A stretch of DNA of 64,000 nt from Burkholderiaceae bacterium (GTDB lineage: Bacteria > Pseudomonadota > Gammaproteobacteria > Burkholderiales > Burkholderiaceae_E): contig JAMLIR010000007.1 in assembly GCA_023954045.1 (NCBI GenBank), positions 62,001 through 126,000 of the forward strand, given 5' to 3'. Below the pieces are notes generated by a model. That model searched no databases. It was not told where the DNA came from and was given only the letters and a program-made list of their open reading frames with translations. Made by a program: the position numbers and the translations under genes. Below are positions 34,032 to 46,447 of this stretch, in pieces. The first letter of the stretch is position 1. Every line of letters begins with the position of its first letter.

Positions 34032-35792
34032 TCAGCGCTTCTCGGTCAGCAGCGCGAAGTAGGTTTCGCGCGAGCTCGCGTAGAGCGCGTGGCGCATCTC
34101 GACCCAACCCGGCACGTCGGCCTCGCGCATCGGCTTCGACAGGAAGTAGCCCTGAACCTCGTCGCAGCCGAGCCGTGCGAGGCAACGCAGCTCCTCGACC
34201 GTCTCCACGCCCTCGGCGACCACCTTCAGGCCGAGCTGCTTGCCGAGCTCGATCGTCGAACGGACGATCGTCATGTTGCCGCGGTTGCGGTGGATGCCGC
34301 TCACGAACGAGCGGTCGATCTTCAGCTCGTTCACCGGCAGCTGCTGCAGCTGCTTCAGCGTCGCGTAACCGGTGCCGAAGTCGTCGACCGCCAGCCGGAC
34401 CCCGAGCCGCGAGATCGCGCGCAGGTTCTTCATCGCCGCGTCCGACTCGCTGACGACGCCGCTCTCGGTGATCTCGAGGCACAGGCGCTTCGGATCGATC
34501 GTCGCCTCGCGCACCAGGTCGAGCATCTCGCGCGCGAAGTCGGGATTCTCGATGTCGAGCGCCGACACGTTGACCGCGACCGTCAGGTCGAGGCCGGCCT
34601 CGACCAGCGTGCGCGAGAAGCGCGCGCCTCGCGCGACCACCCAGCGGGTGATCTCGCGCATGAAGCCGGTCTGCTCGGCGAACGGGATGAACTCGCCGGG
34701 CGGCACGCGGCCGCGCGCCGGGTGGTTCCAGCGCACCAGTCCCTCCAGGCCGGCGATCAGTCCGGTGCGCAGCGCCAGCTTCGGCTGGTAGTCGAGCTCG
34801 AACTGCCCGCCCTCGAGCGCCGAGCGCATCTCGCCGAGCAGCGACAGGTAGCTGCGCTGCACCTCGCCGCCGCCGCCGTCGAAGACGCGCTCGCCCGAAC
34901 GCGTGCGCTTGGCGCGGTACATCGCCGAGTCGGCGTGCCGCAGCAGCGTGACGTCGTCCTCGCCGTGATCGGGGTACAGCGCGATGCCGATGCTGATCCC
35001 GATGTCGATCAGCTGCTCGCCGTGGCGAAGCGGCGCCTTCATCGCGTCGAGCACGCGTCGGCTGACTTCGCGCGCCGCCTCGACGCCGCCGGCCAGCAGC
35101 AGCACGAACTCGTCGCCGCCCAGCCGGGCGACGGTGTCGCTCTCGCGGACCGTCGCGCGCAGGCGCCGCGCCACCTCCCGGAGCAGCACGTCGCCGGTGG
35201 CGTGCCCGAGCGTGTCGTTGACCACCTTGAAGCGATCGAGGTCGAGCAGCGCGATCGCGAAGGTGCCGCGCGAGCGCTGCGAAACGCTGACCATGTGGCG
35301 GATGCGATCGGCGAGCAGCGCGCGGTTGGGCAGTCCGGTCAGGGGATCCGACAGCGCCGACTCCATGATCCGGCGCTCGCGCGTCGCGGCCGACTCGCCC
35401 AACCCGTTCACCGACTCGGCGAGCGCGCCGATCTCGTCGCGGGGACCCGGGGCGACCCGCTCGCGGTAGTCGGCGTCGTGGATGCGCTCGATCGCGCGCC
35501 GCAGCTGCGCGAGCCGCCTCGCGGCGCTGCGCCCGAGCGACCAGGCGGCCAACCCGGCGACCGCGGCGCTCGCTACCGCCGCCGAAACGAAGAGCGCCTG
35601 CACGCGCCAGCCGAACGGGCCGATCGCGCGATCCGCGAGCAGGTAGACGGCGGCCTGCACGGCGAACGTCGCCGCCACGGCCACCAGCGCCTGGCGCGCG
35701 GCCAGCCCGATGCCGCGGCGCGGGGCCGCGGCCGGCAAATCGTCTGGACGGTCCGGGTGCATGGTGCCCAGTCTGGGCACCCTCCGGAACAC
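34032..35792 (-). CDS. Membrane-bound GGDEF/EAL cyclic-di-GMP protein
   Basis: A 586-aa protein. Two N-terminal helices (about 26-52 and 63-85) bracket a very short periplasmic loop. A HAMP-like region follows, then a GGDEF domain with intact LGGDEF near residue 208 and an EAL domain in which EAL reads EGL (GLEGLVRW). DDFGTGY and KIDRSF are intact, so phosphodiesterase activity is plausible. It makes or degrades c-di-GMP. It lies downstream of sufT on the same strand, with a 53-base gap, and ends 13 bases from the convergent VIT1-type gene. Confidence 0.9.
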   Translation of the reverse strand: MFRRVPRLGTMHPDRPDDLPAAAPRRGIGLAARQALVAVAATFAVQAAVYLLADRAIGPFGWRVQALFVSAAVASAAVAGLAAWSLGRSAARRLAQLRRAIERIHDADYRERVAPGPRDEIGALAESVNGLGESAATRERRIMESALSDPLTGLPNRALLADRIRHMVSVSQRSRGTFAIALLDLDRFKVVNDTLGHATGDVLLREVARRLRATVRESDTVARLGGDEFVLLLAGGVEAAREVSRRVLDAMKAPLRHGEQLIDIGISIGIALYPDHGEDDVTLLRHADSAMYRAKRTRSGERVFDGGGGEVQRSYLSLLGEMRSALEGGQFELDYQPKLALRTGLIAGLEGLVRWNHPARGRVPPGEFIPFAEQTGFMREITRWVVARGARFSRTLVEAGLDLTVAVNVSALDIENPDFAREMLDLVREATIDPKRLCLEITESGVVSESDAAMKNLRAISRLGVRLAVDDFGTGYATLKQLQQLPVNELKIDRSFVSGIHRNRGNMTIVRSTIELGKQLGLKVVAEGVETVEELRCLARLGCDEVQGYFLSKPMREADVPGWVEMRHALYASSRETYFALLTEKR

Positions 35793-35845
35793 GCGTCAGG
35801 CACGCGCGCCGGACGGCGTGCGCTCGCCGACGAAAGCGCGTTGCG

Positions 35846-36421
35846 CTAGAGCAACCCCATCTCGAGCTGCGCCGACTCGCTCATCATGTCGCGGGACCAG
35901 GGGGGATCCCAGACCAGTTCGACGTCGACTTCGGCGACGTTGGGGATGCCCAGCAGCTTGTCGCGCGCCTCGTCGGCCAGCAGCGTGCCCATGCCGCATC
36001 CGGCTGCGGTGAGCGTCATCCGCACGTCGATTCGGAACTTGCCGTCGTCGAGCGGCTTGACCTCGCAGGCATAGACCAGCCCCAGGTTGACGATGTCGAC
36101 CGGAATCTCCGGGTCGTAGCAGGTGCCGAGCTGGCGCCAGGCGGCCTTCTCGATCGCTTCCACGGTGGTCGGCGGGCCCGCGTCGACGCCCAGTCCGAGT
36201 TCCTCGGAAGGATCGAGCTCGAGGCCGAGCGCGTCGGCATGCCGGCCGTCGATCCGGTACAGGTTGCCGTCGACCATCACGGTGAAGGTTCCGCCGAGGC
36301 GCTGGCTGATGTAGCCGACGCGCCCCGCTTCGAGCGTGGTCGCGGTGCCCCACGGCACCGCAACCGCCGGGCAATCGCGGGTCAGCGTGACTTCCTGGAT
36401 GTCGCCGTGCCGGTAACCCAT
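35846..36421 (-). CDS. sufT: SufT, MIP18/DUF59-type Fe-S maturation factor
   Basis: A 191-aa protein. An N-terminal SufT-specific part (EVTLTRDCPAVAVPWG, with GYISQRLGGTFTV) precedes a DUF59 domain. That domain has TCYDPEIPVDIVNLGLVYAC and the conserved cysteine in LTAAGCGMG. It ends with VWDPPWSRDMMSESA, as in other members. It helps insert clusters made by SUF. It is the last gene of the suf operon, 10 bases after sufU. Confidence 0.92.
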   Translation of the reverse strand: MGYRHGDIQEVTLTRDCPAVAVPWGTATTLEAGRVGYISQRLGGTFTVMVDGNLYRIDGRHADALGLELDPSEELGLGVDAGPPTTVEAIEKAAWRQLGTCYDPEIPVDIVNLGLVYACEVKPLDDGKFRIDVRMTLTAAGCGMGTLLADEARDKLLGIPNVAEVDVELVWDPPWSRDMMSESAQLEMGLL

Positions 36422-36431
36422 CGTCCGTTCC

Positions 36432-36887
36432 TCATTCCGTCTTCGCCGGCTCGCCCTCGCCGGTCAGCGCGTTGTGCAGCGTGTGCCAGGCGAGCGTCGC
36501 GCACTTGACCCGAACCGGGAACTCGCGCACGCCGGCGAGCACTTCGAGTTTGCCGAAATCGCGCCCTTCGGGCGCCACGCCCGTGAGCAGGGCATGGAAA
36601 TCGCGGAACAGCGCCTCGACCTCGTCGACCGTGCGCCCCTTGACCGCCTCGGTCATCAGCGACGCCGACGCGGTCGAGATCGCACAGCCGTGGCCGACGA
36701 AGCTCGCGTCGGCGATGACGCCGTTCTCGAGGCGCACGTAAAGCGTCAGCTGGTCGCCGCACAGCGGGTTGTGGCCTTCCGCGACGCGGTTCGCGTCGTC
36801 CATCTTGCGGAAATTGCGCGGGCTGCGGTTGTGGTCGAAGATCACTTCCTGGTACAGCTCGCGCAGGTCGCCGTGGCCGAGACTCAT
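36432..36887 (-). CDS. sufU: SufU, zinc-dependent sulfurtransferase for SufS
   Basis: A 151-aa protein from the ATG at 36887. It has the three SufU ligand regions: NPLCGDQL, GHGCAIST and KCATLAWHTL. The insertion between the second and third cysteines (residues about 80-118) is longer than in IscU, which fits SufU. It takes sulfur from SufS and hands it to SufBCD. Its start overlaps sufS by four bases. Confidence 0.92.
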   Translation of the reverse strand: MSLGHGDLRELYQEVIFDHNRSPRNFRKMDDANRVAEGHNPLCGDQLTLYVRLENGVIADASFVGHGCAISTASASLMTEAVKGRTVDEVEALFRDFHALLTGVAPEGRDFGKLEVLAGVREFPVRVKCATLAWHTLHNALTGEGEPAKTE

Positions 36888-38185
36888 CTGGGCGGCCCTC
36901 CGAACATCTGCTGTGCCCTGGCGATCGCCGCAACCAGCGCGGCGACGTCGTTCTCGTCGTTGTACAGCGCGAACGACGCGCGCGCGGTGCCGGGAATGCC
37001 GAAGCGCGTCATGACCGGCATCGCGCAGTGGTGGCCGGCGCGGATCGCGACGCCCTCGGCATCGAGGATCGTGCCGAGGTCGTGCGGATGGATGCCGTCG
37101 ACGACGAACGACAGGATGCCCGCCTTGTGCGCGGCGGTGCCGATCAGCCGCAGGCCGGGGATGCGCTGCGCCGCCTCGGTCGCGTGCGCGAGCAGCCGAT
37201 GCTCGTGCTCGGCGATCCGGTCGAGCCCGATCGCCGTCACGTAGTCGATCGCGACGCCCAGCCCGACCGCGCCGGCGATGTTCGGCGTACCGGCCTCGAA
37301 GCGCTGCGGCGCATCGGCCCAGGTGCTGCGCTCGAAGCTCACCGTGCGGATCATGTCGCCGCCGCCCTGCCACGGCGGCATCGCCGCCAGCAGCTCGCGG
37401 CGCCCGTACAGCGCGCCGATGCCGGTCGGCCCGTACAGCTTGTGACCGGAGAACGCATAGAAGTCGCAGCCGAGCGCCTGCACGTCGACGCCCTGGTGCG
37501 CGACCGCCTGGGCGCCGTCGACCAGCACTTTCGCCCCGACCGCGTGCGCGCGTTCGATCATCCGGGCGACCGGGTTCACCGTGCCCAGCGCGTTCGAGAC
37601 GTGCACCACCGACACGAGCCGGGTGCGCGGGCCGAGCAGCGCCTCGTAGGCGTCGAGCTGCAACTCGCCGCGATCGGTGAGCGGCACCACCTTCAGCACC
37701 GCGCCGGTCTGCTCGCATATCAGCTGCCACGGAACGATGTTCGAGTGGTGCTCCATGCCGGTGAGCACGATCTCGTCGCCGGCCTTCAGGTTCGCGCGGC
37801 CCCAGCTGTACGCGACCAGGTTGATCGCCTCGGTGGTGCCGCGGGTGAACACGATCTCGTCGGCGCGCGCCGCGTTGAGCAGCCGCTGCACGCGCTCGCG
37901 CGCCTGCTCGTAGAGGTCGGTGGCGTGCTGCGACAGCCAGTGCACGCCGCGGTGGATGTTGGCGTTCGACTCGCGGTAGAAGCGGCGCTCGGCCTCGATC
38001 ACCGCCTCGGGCTTCTGTGTCGTGGCGCCGTTGTCGAGATAGACCAGCCGCTTGCCGCGCACCGGCCGAGAGAGGATCGGGAAGTCGCGGGCCAGGTCGG
38101 CGGCGACGAGCGGGCCGCGCGCCGCGGCGGCGGCCGCCCCCGCCGAGGCAGCCGGGGTCGAGGCGGCAGTGGCCAACGCGTTCAT
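36884..38185 (-). CDS. sufS: SufS, group II cysteine desulfurase
   Basis: A 433-aa PLP enzyme. It has YLDNGATTQKP near the start and the PLP lysine in FYAFSGHKLYGPTGIGALYG near residue 250. The catalytic Cys loop near the C-terminus (VAIRAGHHCAMPVMTRFG) completes it. An Ala-rich N-terminal extension of about 25 residues is unremarkable. It releases sulfur from cysteine for SufU. It overlaps sufD and sufU by four bases each. Confidence 0.95.
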   Translation of the reverse strand: MNALATAASTPAASAGAAAAAARGPLVAADLARDFPILSRPVRGKRLVYLDNGATTQKPEAVIEAERRFYRESNANIHRGVHWLSQHATDLYEQARERVQRLLNAARADEIVFTRGTTEAINLVAYSWGRANLKAGDEIVLTGMEHHSNIVPWQLICEQTGAVLKVVPLTDRGELQLDAYEALLGPRTRLVSVVHVSNALGTVNPVARMIERAHAVGAKVLVDGAQAVAHQGVDVQALGCDFYAFSGHKLYGPTGIGALYGRRELLAAMPPWQGGGDMIRTVSFERSTWADAPQRFEAGTPNIAGAVGLGVAIDYVTAIGLDRIAEHEHRLLAHATEAAQRIPGLRLIGTAAHKAGILSFVVDGIHPHDLGTILDAEGVAIRAGHHCAMPVMTRFGIPGTARASFALYNDENDVAALVAAIARAQQMFGGPPR

Positions 38186-39515
38186 GACAACTCCTCGAGC
38201 AGCGCGCCGCCGGGGAGCCGCGCGCGGATCGCCGCCGCCGCGCGTTGGCGCAGCGGCGCGAGGTGGATTCGCGCCAGCGCCTCGGTGGCGAAGGCGTAGG
38301 TGAGCAGGTTACGCGCATGCGCTTCGTCCAGGCCGCGCGAGCGCAGGTAGAACAGGCTCGCCTCGTCGATCTGGCCGACGGTAGCGCCGTGCGCGCACTT
38401 GACGTCGTCGGCGTAGATCTCGAGCTCGGGGCGCGCGTCGGCCTCGGCCTGCGCCGACAGCAGCAGGCTGTCGGTGCGCTGCTCGGCGTCGGTGCGCATC
38501 GCGCCGGGCGCGACGACGATGCGGCCGGCGAACACGCCGCGTGCCGCGCCGTCGAGGATGCCGCGGTAGAACTCCCGGCTCGTGCCCCGCGGCTGCGCGT
38601 GCTCGATGCGCGTGTGGTGGTCGACGTGGCGGCGCCCGTCGACGTGGTACAGCCCGTTGAGCAGGACCTCGCAGTCCTCGCCGTCGAGGCGCGCGACGAT
38701 GTCGTTGCGCGCCAGCCGCGCCCCGAACGAGAGCGAGTGCGAATCGAACGCCGCGCCGCGCGCCTGCAGCGCCTCGATCGTCGCGAGATGGATCGCCTGG
38801 TCGCCCTCGTGCTGCAGCTTCAGGTGCGTGATCCGCGCGTCGGGCCCGGCGTCGATGCGCGTGACCGCGTTGGTGAGCGACGCCTGCTCCTGCCCCGGCT
38901 GCGAGGCCGCGACGTAGTGCTCGACGACCGTCGCCTGCGCTCCCGCCTCGGCGACGACCAGGTTGCGCGGATGGCTGGCGCCACCGGCCGTGGCGGCGAC
39001 GAACACCAGGTGGATCGGCGCTTCGAGCGCGACCCCGCGCGCCAGGTGCACGAACGCGCCGTCGGTGGCCAGAGCGGCATTCAATGCCGCCGGGCTCGCG
39101 CCGCTCCCGGCGCCTCCGAAGGCTGCCTCGACCTTCTCGGGGAATTCGGCCAGCGCGGCCGAGAGCGCGCCGACCCGGGCGCCGGCCGGCAGCGCGCCCG
39201 GCGCCGACAGCGCCGGCGCATGGACGCCGTCGACGAACACCAGCCAGTGGCCGGCCTGGTCGTCGCGGCGCAGCCGGGCGAGCGCCGCCCGCGCGGACGC
39301 GGACGCCGCGTCGGCGCGCTCCACGGCGACGAAGCGCTGCTGCGCGAGGAACGCCAGCGAGGTGTGCCGGAAGCCCTCGATCCGGTTGTTCGGCCAGCCC
39401 TCGTCGGCGAAGCGCTCGATCGCGCGCTGGCGGATCGCGGCCAGCCACGGCAGGCCGGCGCCCGACAGCTTCGCGGCCTGCGTGCGGAACGTCGCAAGCC
39501 AGGTGTCGATGTCGC

Positions 39516-39519
<4 letters not shown>
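38182..39519 (-). CDS. sufD: SufD, Fe-S scaffold subunit
   Basis: A 445-aa protein from the ATG at 39519, chosen because it overlaps the sufC stop by four bases; the far longer frame upstream is a shadow of sufBC. It contains the SufB/SufD core ([38 protein letters not shown], and the [11 protein letters not shown] motif near the end). With SufB and SufC it forms the assembly complex. Confidence 0.93.
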
Positions 39520-40298
<779 letters not shown>

Positions 40299-40313
40299 GC
40301 CGTTTCCCTTTCC

Positions 40314-41762
<1,449 letters not shown>

Positions 41763-41778
41763 GCTGTGCAGCTTCCTG

Positions 41779-42264
41779 TCATTGGGCCGAACGGGTCGTC
41801 GGCTGCGGGGGCGTGGCCGGACCGCGCATCCGGTGCAGCACCACCGGCCGCTCGAGCGGGTTCGGCTGCACCATGTCGGCCAGCGTCACGCCCTCGAGCG
41901 CACGGCGAACGATCAGGCTGATCTTCTGCCAGTTGGTGCGCACGTGGCAGCTGGTTTCGATGTCGCAGATGCCGGTGGTCGCGCTGCACTCGGTGAGGCC
42001 GAAAGGCTGGTCCTCGAGCGCGTCGACGACGTCGGCGACGGTGATCTGCTGCGGCGGACGCGACAGCGAATAGCCGCCGTGCAGGCCGCGCACGCTGGCG
42101 ACGAGGTCGTGGCGCGCGAGGCTCTTGAGCACCTTGCTGACCGTCGCCCGCCCGAGGCCGAGCGAAGTCGCGAGGTCGCCAGCGCTGAACAGGCGCTCGG
42201 GATTGCTTGCCATTTGCGTCATGACCATCGTGCCGTAGTCGGCGAGCCTGCTGATCCGGAGCAT
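41779..42264 (-). CDS. Rrf2-family SUF operon regulator (SufR/IscR-like)
   Basis: A 161-aa regulator from the ATG at 42264; the ORF is open upstream, but the family begins at [12 protein letters not shown] winged helix-turn-helix (residues 1-60) is followed by three cysteines C93-x6-C100-x5-C106, placed to bind an Fe-S cluster as in IscR. It probably represses the suf operon when clusters are abundant. It heads the operon, and a strong palindrome lies 45 bases upstream. Confidence 0.93.
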   Translation of the reverse strand: MLRISRLADYGTMVMTQMASNPERLFSAGDLATSLGLGRATVSKVLKSLARHDLVASVRGLHGGYSLSRPPQQITVADVVDALEDQPFGLTECSATTGICDIETSCHVRTNWQKISLIVRRALEGVTLADMVQPNPLERPVVLHRMRGPATPPQPTTRSAQ

Positions 42265-42308
42265 TGCCGTCGGTCTCCCCTGGCGTCGCGGTGGTCGCGC
42301 CAGTACGG

Positions 42309-42342
42309 ACAAACAGTACTGTTTTGGTACTGTTTGTGTCAA
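42309..42342 (-). promoter_or_regulatory. suf operon promoter and Rrf2 operator
   Basis: Two perfect 11-base arms (ACAAACAGTAC at 42309-42319 and GTACTGTTTGT at 42327-42337) flank a 7-base spacer. On the - strand a consensus -35 TTGACA (42342-42337) and a -10-like TACTGT (42318-42313), 18 bases apart, overlap the palindrome. A bound regulator would block polymerase, as expected for an Rrf2-type repressor encoded just downstream. Confidence 0.75.
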
Positions 42343-42444
42343 CCGCGACGTCGGCGGGGTCTTTCGGGCAGCGCGCCGGCGCACCGGCGGCGCGGTCGGA
42401 GCGAGCGCGCCCGCGAGCCTCCGGCCGCGGCACGCCGCGCCGGG

Positions 42445-43089
42445 CTAGCGGGAGACGGGAACGATCTCGATCAGGTCGGGGTCGTCGGCGTGCTCGACCA
42501 GGATGCGGCGGACGCGGTCCTGCCACAGCTCGCGAAACAGCGCGGCCTCGTCCGGCGTCGCCGCGCCGGCCAGGCTGCGCGACATCGCCCAGGCCGTCCG
42601 CGGGTCGCCGGGAACCCGCTCGAGCCGCAGCGCCGCCTCGACCGAGCGCCCGTCGTCGAGGCGCGTGAAGCGCGATTCGCCGCTGGCGAGCGCCTGCTCG
42701 AAGTGGAGCCGGTCGCGGCGCACGAACCGGCCGCCGATGCCGCGAAACCCCGCGTCGCCGGCCGCGCCGGTGACCAGCCCGAGGATGGTGCCGGTGACGC
42801 CGGTCACGCCGGCATCGCGCCGTTCGCGCAGGTCGACCCGGATCTCGCCGCGCTCGGGCAGTTCGCGCGGATCGGGATACAGCGCGCGCAGCGCCGCGCG
42901 CGCCATCATGAACGCGCCCGCGACCGTCGGGCACGAGTGGCCGGCGAGCTTGACCGCGTCGGCATAGCGGTACTCGACGATGCCCCCGTCGGCGGCGCCG
43001 AGGAACTCGGCCAGCGCGTCGTGGACCAGGATCGCCGGCGCCTCGGCAAAGAACGCGGGTACGGTCGGCGCGGGAAGCACGGAAGTCAT
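42445..43089 (-). CDS. FmdE-like domain protein
   Basis: A 214-aa protein from the ATG at 43089; an ATG at 43149 would run through the operator and is less likely. The stretch YADAVKLAGHSCPTVAGAFM resembles the metal-binding start of FmdE-domain proteins, where His and Cys bind a metal. The rest is unassigned alpha/beta sequence. Family members near redox operons have no settled function. It is divergent from a TetR regulator that may control it. Confidence 0.6.
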   Translation of the reverse strand: MTSVLPAPTVPAFFAEAPAILVHDALAEFLGAADGGIVEYRYADAVKLAGHSCPTVAGAFMMARAALRALYPDPRELPERGEIRVDLRERRDAGVTGVTGTILGLVTGAAGDAGFRGIGGRFVRRDRLHFEQALASGESRFTRLDDGRSVEAALRLERVPGDPRTAWAMSRSLAGAATPDEAALFRELWQDRVRRILVEHADDPDLIEIVPVSR

Positions 43090-43125
43090 GGCGGGCTTGT
43101 CCCCCAGGATCGGGCCACCTATGCT

Positions 43126-43145
43126 AAGTAACAATCTGCTTACTT
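43126..43145. promoter_or_regulatory. Palindromic operator between FmdE-like gene and tetR
   Basis: AAGTAA (43126-43131) and TTACTT (43140-43145) are perfect inverted arms separated by 8 bases. They lie in the 62-base divergent gap directly before the TetR start. The AGTAA/TTACT half-sites recur in front of the paralogous TetR gene at 58997. Confidence 0.55.
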
Positions 43146-43151
43146 GCACTC

Positions 43152-43823
43152 ATGGCACACCGCGATCAGGGACATCCGGCGCGGGCCGGCCCCTCCGCGC
43201 CCCGCGAGCCGCCGCCAGGGCCTCGCAAGCGCCTCAGTGGCGCCGAGCGGCGTCACGAGATCGTCCTCGCGGTGGTCGCCCTCGCCCGCGACGCTGGCCC
43301 GGAGGGCATCACCACGCAGGCGATCGCCGACCGGATCGGCGTCACCCACGGCGCGCTGTTCCGGCACTTCCCGGACAAGGGTGCGATCTGGGCCGCGGTC
43401 TTCGACTGGGTCGGCGAATCGCTCGGGGCCGCAGTCGGGGCGGCGTTCGCCGAGGGCGGTGCGCCGCTCGCCACGCTGGAGCGGGTGTTCCTCGCGCACG
43501 TCGCCTTCGTCGCCCGGCACCCGGGCGTGCCGCGGATCCTGTATCACGAATTGCAGCGGCCGCCCGGCTCGACGGCGCAGTCGCGCGTGCGCGGCCTGGT
43601 CTCGGGCTATCGAGGGCGCCTCGCCGCGCTGATCGGCGCAGCGAAGGCCGCCGGGCAGTTGCCGGCGGCGCTCGACGAAGAGGTCGCTGCGGTGCACGTC
43701 GTCGGCAGCGTGCAGGGTCTCGTGATGCAGGCGACGCTGTTCGGCGGCGAGCTCGGCCTGCTCGAAGCCGCGCGCCGGACCTGGCCGCTGCTGCTCGACG
43801 GCCTGCGCGGCGACCGGCGCTGA
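43152..43823 (+). CDS. TetR/AcrR-family regulator
   Basis: A 223-aa regulator. After a Pro-rich 30-residue head comes the helix-turn-helix (ITTQAIADRIGVTHGALFRH, then FPDKGAIWAAVFDWV), then a ligand domain with EHPGV-type ARHPGVPRILYHELQ. The sequence is clearly paralogous to the TetR at 58389-58997. Its divergent neighbour is the FmdE-like gene. The ligand is unknown. The start is fixed only by the ORF; an ATG-proximal Shine-Dalgarno is weak. Confidence 0.85.
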   Translation: MAHRDQGHPARAGPSAPREPPPGPRKRLSGAERRHEIVLAVVALARDAGPEGITTQAIADRIGVTHGALFRHFPDKGAIWAAVFDWVGESLGAAVGAAFAEGGAPLATLERVFLAHVAFVARHPGVPRILYHELQRPPGSTAQSRVRGLVSGYRGRLAALIGAAKAAGQLPAALDEEVAAVHVVGSVQGLVMQATLFGGELGLLEAARRTWPLLLDGLRGDRR

Positions 43824-43900
43824 GCGAAGGCGCAGGCGCCTCGCCGCGCAATGCCCTGCCGCGCGGTGCGCGCGGTGCGCGCGGCGCGGGCGCGCCCGCG

Positions 43901-45523
<1,623 letters not shown>

Positions 45524-45598
45524 TCTCGATCCCCCTCGTGCCCGGTGCGACGACGCGGCTACGAATACTCGATCCGCGCCGCGTCGGCTTGACGGAGG

Positions 45599-46255
45599 TC
45601 AACGCGGCGCCGGCCGGCGGCGCGCGGGCCCCGCGGGTGCCGGTGCGTGGCCACCGGAGAGTCCGTCGAAGCAGGTCGACAGCAGCATCTCGACGATCCT
45701 GTCGTCGGAATAATTGCCCCCCGCCTTCAACAGCCCGAGGACCGGATCGCAGGCACGGGCGAACAGCGTGTAGAGGATCAATTCCGGCGGCAGCCCGGAA
45801 TCGAGCTGACCGGCCTTCTGCGCGGCGACGATCCACCGGCCGAGCGTCTCGCTGAGCGCCGTCAGTCGCTCCATGTAGACGCGGTGGGCCCCGAGCGCCG
45901 AGCGCAACGCGGAGTTCTGGGCCGGCAGCGCCGGCATCTCGCCGGCGAGCTGGACCTGCATCGTCCAGCGCGCCGCGGCGCGCAGCCGCTGCAGCGGCGA
46001 CGCCTGCGAATCGGCCTCCAGGTCGGCCAGCAAGGCCAGCGCGCGGTCGAGCACCTGCACCATCGCGGCCGCGGCGAGCTCCTCCTTCGAAGCGAAATGC
46101 TTGTACAGGCTGGCCTTGGCGATGCCGACGTCGGCCGCGACTTCGTCGACCGTCATCGCATCGAAGCCCTTCTCGGCGAGCAACCGGTTCACCGACGAGA
46201 GGATCGCGTCCTCGCGTGCGCGCAGGACCTGTTCACGGAAAGACGGTCGGGACAT
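45599..46255 (-). CDS. TetR/AcrR-family regulator divergent from FAS1 genes
   Basis: A 218-aa regulator. The helix-turn-helix (FDAMTVDEVAADVGIAKASLYKHFASKEEL) is followed by a ligand domain and a Pro-rich tail. It differs from the other two TetR proteins in this window. It is divergent from the FAS1 lipoprotein gene, with palindromes in the 192-base gap that could be its operators. Confidence 0.85.
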   Translation of the reverse strand: MSRPSFREQVLRAREDAILSSVNRLLAEKGFDAMTVDEVAADVGIAKASLYKHFASKEELAAAAMVQVLDRALALLADLEADSQASPLQRLRAAARWTMQVQLAGEMPALPAQNSALRSALGAHRVYMERLTALSETLGRWIVAAQKAGQLDSGLPPELILYTLFARACDPVLGLLKAGGNYSDDRIVEMLLSTCFDGLSGGHAPAPAGPARRRPAPR

Positions 46256-46287
46256 GGCGGAATTATAGACCCATCGGGCGATAGATG

Positions 46288-46364
46288 TACTCGCAAGTAT
46301 GTAAATGATCCACTAGGTTCTCGATAAATACCATAGAGTTGACATTGTGAACTGCTTAGTTCAC
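46288..46364. promoter_or_regulatory. Two palindromes and a -35 box between tetR and FAS1 gene
   Basis: Within an AT-rich gap lie TACTCGCAAGTA (46288-46299; 4-bp arms) and a perfect 18-base element, GTGAACT-GCTT-AGTTCAC (46347-46364). A consensus TTGACA at 46339-46344, facing the FAS1 gene, is two bases before the second palindrome. That palindrome would then fall in the promoter spacer, a classic repressor position. No strong -10 is visible. Confidence 0.6.
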
Positions 46365-46447
46365 TCTGCGCCGCGTCGGTCTAAAAGCCCAGGGCCACCG
46401 GGCCGACCTCCCCCTCGAACCGACCCTCACCGACAAGGAGAATCGAC

